Below are positions 58,069 through 64,000 of a DNA stretch of 64,000 bases, piece after piece. Each line of letters opens with the position of its first letter. Position 1 is the first letter of the stretch. The stretch covers positions 1,550,001-1,614,000 of the forward strand of contig JAGYVD010000005.1 in the NCBI GenBank assembly GCA_021209875.1, in the 5' to 3' direction. The stretch is from Rosellinia necatrix (Eukaryota; Ascomycota; Sordariomycetes; Xylariales; Xylariaceae). The translations under genes and the position numbers were made by a program. The notes below the pieces were generated by a model that ran no database searches, was not told the origin of the DNA, and saw only the letters and a list, made by a program, of their open reading frames with translations.

Positions 58069-61000
58069 ATGATGCTACGCCGCGGTCTCTCCGGCGCCCT
58101 CGGGCTCCTGGCTCTCGGAGGCGTCGTCGTCGTCGTCCAGGGCCAGAGCGACAACCTCGGCCTGGCCAACGGCTACATCACCATCAACACGGCGAACTTC
58201 AACGCCAAGATCGTGAAGGACGCCCAGGTGCTCGCGTCGCTGACCCCGGCCGGGAGCACCTTCGACTTCCTGCCCTACGACAAGCTCTCGGTGCGGGCCA
58301 ACAACGGCCAGTACCACTGGGGCGACATCACCTTCCGCTACCGCCAGCAGGGCAGCACCGCCTGGATCGACGGCAACTCGGCCGCCTCGCGGAAGCCGGT
58401 CACGGCCGTCGCCCCCGCGGCCGGCGCGCTGGCCGCCTCCAACCTGGCCCCGACGCTCGCCGCCGCCGGGCCCCTTACGGTCACGCGCGAGTGGCTCGAC
58501 GTCGCGGGCGACCTCGGCCTGCGCTTCACGGTCGCGAACACGGGCGCGTCGGCCGTCGAGCTGGGCGCGCTGGGGTTCCCGGCCGAGTTCAACAGCATCT
58601 TCACGAACCGGGCGGCGGCGGACATCCAGCGGCTGTGCTCGCTGTCGGACCCGTACGTCGGCCTGGACGCGGGCTACCTGCGGGCGAACCCTGTCAGCGG
58701 CGCCGGCGCGGCCGTGGTCGTGACGCCGCTCGGCGGCACCGCGACGCCCTTCGAGGCGTACCGCAACCTCGCCGAGCCGTCGTACGCGAGCACGTACTAC
58801 GGCAGCCAGACGTTCGAGGGCCTCTACGAGTGGCAGGCCCTCACCAAGGCCTGGGCCGAGAAGGAATGGGCCGGCGTCACGCCCTGGAACGCGCCGACGT
58901 CGCGCACGCTCGCCCCCCGGCCAGTCCGCGCAGTTCGGCCTCCACTTCTCCCTCGCCGCCGGCGGCGTGCGCGACCTCGACGCCGCCGTGCGCCGCACCG
59001 GCACCCCCCGTCGCCGTCGGCGTGCCGGGCTACATCGTGCCCCGCGGCGCGCCGGCGCAGCTGTTCCTGCAGGCGAGCGCGGGCGTGAGCTCGATCGCGA
59101 GCGAGCCGGCGGGGGCGCTGGCCGTGGAGGAGGTGTCGGCGGGTGGTGGCGCCGCCTATACGGTGACGCCGGCGGCCACGGCGTGGGGCCGGGTGCGGCT
59201 GACGGTCAAGTACACGGACGGCAAGACACAGACGATCCACTACCACGTCACCAAGGCCAACACCGAGACGCTCGGCGACCTCGGCAGCTTCCTCACCACG
59301 AAGCAGTGGTTCAACGACTCGTCCGACCCCTTCGGCCGCGCCAACTCGGTCATGACGTACGACTACGAGGCCGGCGCCATCGTCACGCAGGACCCGCGCG
59401 TCTGGATCGCCGGGCTCAGCGACGAGGGCGGCGCCGGCGCCTTCCTCGCCGCCATGATGAAGCAGTCGGTCCAGCCGAGCGCCGACGAGGTCGCCAAGCT
59501 CGAGACCTTCGTCGACCGCGTGCTCTGGGGCACCATCCAGACCAGCGACTACGCCGTGCGTAAGAGCGTCTTCTTCTACGACAAGTCCGTCCTCCCCGGC
59601 TACCCCTACAAGACCAGCTTCAACTGGGGCAGCTGGACCTCCTGGAACCGGGCCGCGGCGTACTCCATCGACCGCGCCTACGACTACGTCCACGTCGCCG
59701 CCGCGTACTGGTCCATGTACCGCGTCGCGAGGGCGTACCCGGGCCTCGTCAAGACCCACGCCTGGGATTGGTATCTGGCGCAGGCCTACGGCACCGTCAT
59801 GCGCGCCACGCGGTCCGATGTGGGGTACAACCGGGTCGGGTTGATGGGCGAGACCGTCTTCGGGGAGATCCTGACGGACCTGACGCGCGAGGGGAAGACG
59901 TCCGAGGCTTCGACTCTGTCGACGGCCATGAGATCCAGGGCGACGCAGTGGAACTCCGAAGCAGTCCCATACGGGAGCGAGATGGCTTGGGATTCCACGG
60001 GACAGGAGTAAGTACTATAAGTACCAGCCAACTCGAATGATGATGGAGGAATTAGAGGGATAAGAGCTAACCAAACTACGTTGTGTAGGGGTGTCTACTA
60101 CTGGACAAAGTAAGCTCTCCTCCCTTCCCTCTTGTCAATATATCGGGTATTATGACGCCAAACGTATAACTATATATATATATATACATACTAATGTGGT
60201 TCTGTCCAGGTACTTCGGATACACGAGCACAGTGACGAAAACCGTGAACAGCGTGTTGGGATATATGCCCACCGTGCCTCACTGGGGGGTGGAATGGCAA
60301 CGCGAGACGGTACTGGGACAACATCGTAAGCAAACAAACCCCCCCTTCCCCCCTTTTCCCTCTTCCCCCTTTCCCCCCTCTCCCCCCCTTTTTTATTTTT
60401 ATTTTTTTATTATCCTCCATAGCGGCCAAAACCCGCCCGCCCGCCAAAGGAATCCGTCCGGCTGACGACGACGCAACGCACGCGCGCGCGCTCACCCCCC
60501 CCCACCCTCCCAGTACGGTGGAAAGCTCCAGCGGATCGAGCGTCAGATCCACCACTACGGGTCGGGGCTCAACGCGCTGGTCCTCCTGTCGGCCTTCCGC
60601 AGCGACCCGGCGGACTGGTACCTGCTGCACGTCGGGTACGGCGGCGCGAGCGGGCCGCTCTCCAACGTCAACCGGGACGGCTTCGCCGCCGCCTCCTTCC
60701 ACTCCTGGCCCGACACGCTGCGCTGGGACGGCTACAGCGGCGACTACGGCCCGGGCTTCCTCGGCCTGGCGCTCGGGTCGGGCACGTACGTCGCCCGGCA
60801 CGCCGCCCTCGGCCTGCTCGCGTACGGCGGCGCCGTCACGTCGCCGCCCGGCGCCGCCACCGTCAGCGTCGCCACCCTCGGCCCCGTCAGGCGTAGGGTC
60901 TTCGTCGGCCCGCTGGGCGTCCTGCTCACGACCGATGCCGGCAGCATCGACGGCTTCAGCTACGCTGGTGACGGGAGCGGCATCACGCTCAGTCTGGCCC

Positions 61001-61164
61001 AGCTGTCCGGTGGGCCGTCGGCTTCGTCTGCTGTCTTGTGGGTTGAGACTACCTCGGGGTCCGCCAAATACACCGTCTCGAGCCCTGCGGCCGCCCAGTC
61101 ACGCCAGGGATGGGCCATCCCTCTCTCCTCGAGTGCCGTGACTGTCCAGCTAAAGCGGGTCTGA
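58069..61164 (+). CDS. Secreted DUF5695 (glycosidase-like) protein, three frameshifts
   Basis: The repaired product is about 907 residues. A signal peptide (LSGALGLLALGGVVVVVQG) precedes QSDNLGLANGYITINTANFNAKIV. It matches the DUF5695 family of large secreted fungal and bacterial proteins, probably carbohydrate-active with an (alpha/alpha)6 barrel in the C-terminal half (AYDYVHVAAAYWSMYRVA, WSMYRVARAYPGLV, YGPGFLGLALG). Exons are 58069-60007, 60089-60109, 60210-60325 and 60514-61164. The 21-bp exon 2 encodes GVYYWT. The frame breaks three times, each explained by one extra base: C6 at 58913-58918 (LAP to GQSAQFGLHFSLAAGG), C6 at 59004-59009 (RRTGTP to VAVGVPGYIVPRG) and G6 at 60284-60289 (PHWG to WNGNARRYWDNI). 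With single bases removed the total is exactly divisible by three. Very GC-rich. Substrate unknown. Confidence 0.83.
60171..60186. repeat. (TA)8 within intron 2 of DUF5695 gene
   Basis: Eight TA dinucleotides lie within the 100-bp second intron (60110-60209), just upstream of a CTAAT branch point. Confidence 0.85.
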
Positions 61165-61802
61165 GAGAACCGGCGGGTAAACTAGATAAACGTTATTACT
61201 TACTTACTTACTTACTTACTTATATCATAAGCACTGTCAAGATAGGTACGTGGGTTAATCATATGGATCATACTCTTCCAGTGGGTAGTCAGGCGTGATA
61301 ATTTGATAAGTCTGATGAGTCTGATAGCGTGTGGTCTGTTCGAGTTCAGGACGATTTGCCACCTGGTTAGTTAATATGACCTATCACGCCCCGGGGCGAG
61401 GCAGAGTTCCCTTTCCATATTTATTCTTCCATTCTATCATGATTAGTTAGACCAAACTAGTAGCGCCTTACATATCCTCTATTCTACAACCTTCTGAGCC
61501 TATACAATGTTAGTTCGAAAGAGGCCTGCCCTGGTTACCAGCGACGTTGCGTAGTATTAGAAGAGAACGTGTAGAATTAATGAGCTAGCAACGTTCAGTG
61601 AGTAAGTAAGACATGCCGAGCAAAGATTTTGCCGAACAGGGTATTGTTAGGCTTAGCTTCATTGAACTATGAACAGTAGCAGCAAACCCAGTTAACTCCT
61701 ATACGACAACCTTCTGGTATGCGATCCGTAACGCCCCCACCGTGATCAAAAAAGAAAGCGATATTTTTGCGTAATGATACATAACGAGAGTATTAATAAA
61801 GT
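61165..61802. other. Intergenic region between convergent genes
   Basis: This separates the DUF5695 gene (plus) from the 3' end of NOP58 (minus). It begins with an (ACTT)n repeat and is otherwise AT-rich with no gene. Confidence 0.65.
61196..61223. repeat. (ACTT)n tetranucleotide repeat
   Basis: Six ACTT units lie about 30 bases beyond the DUF5695 stop codon, in the probable 3' UTR. Confidence 0.9.
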
Positions 61803-64000
61803 CTAAGAGGCTTTCTCCTTCTTAGACTTCTTTTTGCTCTTCTTCTCGCCGTCATCTTCATTGTGCTTTCGCTTCTTGTTTGACGATCCGTTGGTTTCGG
61901 CAGCAGCGGCGGCCTTAGCCTCTTCCTTCTTCATTTTTTTCATGTCCTTCTTGCTGATGACCTGCGGAGAGCCGTCCGCGCCAAGTTTGACGTCGCCGCG
62001 CTCAAACTTCCGCTTGAACTTCTTTACCGAGATACCAGCCTGTTCTGCTAGGCGAGAATAATCCGCCTCGGAAAGTTTCCCGCTTAGAGCGGCGGGTGTG
62101 TTTGGAGTACTCTTCTTTCCTCCCTTCTTGGTCCGTTTCTCATCGCGTGTTGTTTTATGGGCCTCCTTTTCTTTCTTTCCCTTGCGTTTCACTGCTAGTT
62201 TGTTAGCGGGACATGATATTTCTGAAATGTATCTCCCGTATTTGCGCCCTCTAAACCTCTCGAGTGTCTTTGATAGCGGATGAATGCTATCGCTCCCCCC
62301 GGGAGGAAGCAGGGGAACTCGATATCGTTCAAGAGAGCGCAGATAATTGGGGACTGGGGAAAGGGGGCGGATGGGGAACTGTACCATTTTCTGTGCCATT
62401 CATATCGCTGTCAGAATCTTCCTCTTCCTCCTCCGACTCCCCCTCGCTATGATCATCTGCCATCGGCGTGTCTTCAACTTCTTGTATTAAAGGTTTTGAT
62501 GGAGCGTTTGGCTCTGAGGCGGGAGCATCGCCGTCAACATTGTACCGCCGACTGGGCCTAAGCTCAAACTTGGTGGGGTTCGCACCGCCGACAGGCGCAA
62601 TCTTGGTACCTTTGGAGGTAAGAGGCTTTCCTTCCAACCTGCGGAGCTTGTCCTCCAGGTTGGCACGTAGCCTAATACCCATCTCGGCTCTCTCATCATC
62701 GTCAATCGCGATGTCGGCTCCATCAATGCCTTCAGTGCTGAGATCCGAGAGCGCATCGACACGAAGACAGAGAGCGGCTTTGGCGGCAAGCATACGCGCA
62801 ATCTTGCCCTTATTCTTACCACTGGCCTGCCCAACAAGCGAAGAGTGATATATCAGACCATACTTGGGTGTATCATGCTTTGTCTTCAGCGCTCGGAAAA
62901 GAGCCTTTTCGGCGCCTAGGATCTGGATGGTACTACCAGGGCTCTTGGCAAGCTTCATGAGAGAACCAGTGTGAGCGATAAGACGAGCGCCCACGAGCTC
63001 GCCAAGGATTTCGGTAGTATTAGGAGCAAGGGCCTTCATGCGCGACGACAAGTACTGCGACAGCTGTTGTCGGTATTCCGTAAAACTGATGACCTGCTCA
63101 GCCAGAAGCTTGATGTTCTCCAGATCGATCCCACCGATTTCAGTGCCCATACTAACTTCGGCAGCCGCTTTGATCCGAATCTCCAAGTCCTCGGGGAGTA
63201 TCTCGGAGAGATCCGTATTGGCGGCGTTCTCCCGAGTGCCCATATGCATAATCACACGAGCATAGGCGAGATTGTCATTGAGGATCCGGTCCATCTCAGG
63301 GAAGTGCCAGCCGTACCACTCCTTGACTCTCATAGCGTAGTTGTTTAGCTCCTTATCCAGATCGTCCAACAGTTTAATGGCCTGCACGATCATGACGTCG
63401 ACCTTATCGGGGGAGAACTTGACTTTATGACGCGAGATGGAGTGGGATAGGGCCAAAGCCATGTTGTTTAAGTAATCGGGATCGAGCTCGGGGAATAACT
63501 CGGGGAGATACGTTTTGACGGCTCGGAAGAGCTCATTTGTAGAGGAGTCGGACACAGGCGAGATCTGAAGTTCAGGAAGGACATTAATAGCGGCGCCGAG
63601 CTTTGGGTCCGCAACGGCAAGTGACGCCTTCCTCTCTTCCTTGATATCATCAAGCAACTGCTGTAGCAAAGGGGTGACCTTTCCTTCCGTCAAGGAACTG
63701 TATTCACCGAGCGCCTGAGCCGCGTCCTCGAACTTGACCATCTTCTTCAGCGACAGCCTAGCCAGCGGGTATGTCAGTACGCGTCGGAACCAGCGCGTGA
63801 TCGCAAAACGGGGCAGACTTACATAGAGTTGATCGCCTCGGCGCTCGAGAGCTGCTCGGTAATGTCATCGCGAGACAGGAGCTTCTTGTCCTTGGCCTTG
63901 AACAGACCGTAGCTACCACGCTGTTAGCTGGGACTGCCACCGCACGATAGGTAGCTCCGGTAGAGCTAGCTCACTCACCCCGCAGGCGTTTCGGCAAGAA
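61803..64000 (-). CDS. NOP58: Box C/D snoRNP core protein NOP58 (5' end outside window)
   Basis: This is the nucleolar protein Nop58, a core of box C/D snoRNPs that guide 2'-O-methylation and processing of rRNA. Exons read on the minus strand are 64000-63979 (partial, LAETPAG), 63912-63823 ([20 protein letters not shown] to INS), 63757-62385 and 62191-61803. The start codon lies beyond the right edge; only about 7-10 residues are missing by comparison with MTLFIL-type family starts. NOP5NT, NOSIC and Nop domains follow in order. The Nop signature is [31 protein letters not shown]. The last intron (62384-62192; donor GTACAG, branch CGCTAACAA, acceptor CAG) joins DMNGTEN to [11 protein letters not shown]. 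The protein ends in the lysine-rich [13 protein letters not shown] tail typical of Nop56/Nop58. Without that splice the frame would stop after SPQLSALS, losing the tail. Confidence 0.94.

Noticed and set aside
58075..59759. Two ~310-residue open frames on the minus strand across the DUF5695 gene
   Set aside because: They are antisense shadows of very GC-rich coding DNA, composed of Arg, Gly, Ala and Val with no domain, while the plus strand carries recognisable conserved sequence and splice sites.

Overview
The window is nuclear DNA of a filamentous ascomycete (Pezizomycotina, most likely a Sordariomycete). Genes carry short introns with GTRAGT-type donors, CTAAC/CTGAC branch points and YAG acceptors. 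Several products belong to families restricted to or typical of filamentous fungi: a CAP20-like perilipin, DUF7918, DUF7580, a fungal C2H2 protein and DUF5695. Intergenic DNA is full of short palindromic CCTAGG / GGTACC / TAGGTAGG-type words that are nearly absent from the exons. I cannot fix the species. There is no sign of bacterial, plasmid or phage DNA, and I see no CRISPR array, rRNA or convincing tRNA.

Layout, left to right. 1.7-4.3 kb: PRM10/ThrE-like membrane protein, carrying a one-base frameshift. 5.1-6.1 kb: intronless SDR oxidoreductase. 9.0-9.6 kb: CAP20-like perilipin. 11.1-13.1 kb: coiled-coil protein. 14.2-14.6 kb (minus): small tail-anchored-looking protein. 16.5-17.7 kb (minus): five-exon DUF7918 protein. 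19.4-20.0 kb (minus): PPIL3-type cyclophilin. 24.7-26.2 kb: arrestin-domain protein. 27.8-29.3 kb: tRNA-splicing endonuclease subunit SEN54. 29.3-39.5 kb: a 10-kb stretch with no convincing gene, rich in microsatellites. 39.5-41.4 kb: unrecognised nuclear protein with a duplicated module. 43.1-43.7 kb (minus): O6-alkylguanine-DNA alkyltransferase. 44.3-44.8 kb: GC-rich orphan coding fragment. 48.2-50.3 kb: SLC43/Fmp42-type MFS transporter. 51.4-52.2 kb (minus): RS-domain-HUB1 fusion. 52.7-54.7 kb (minus) and 55.0-56.7 kb (plus): head-to-head C2H2 and DUF7580 genes. 58.1-61.2 kb: secreted DUF5695 protein with three frameshifts. 61.8-64.0 kb (minus): NOP58, running off the right edge.

The genes form no single pathway. 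Several are RNA-processing housekeeping genes (SEN54, HUB1, PPIL3-type cyclophilin, NOP58). The most system-like arrangement is the divergent C2H2/DUF7580 pair, two fungus-specific proteins sharing a 325-bp promoter region. Four reading-frame breaks (one in PRM10, three in DUF5695) are all one extra base in a homopolymer of 6-7, which points to assembly error rather than decay. All functions are assigned from protein patterns read by eye; no search was run.
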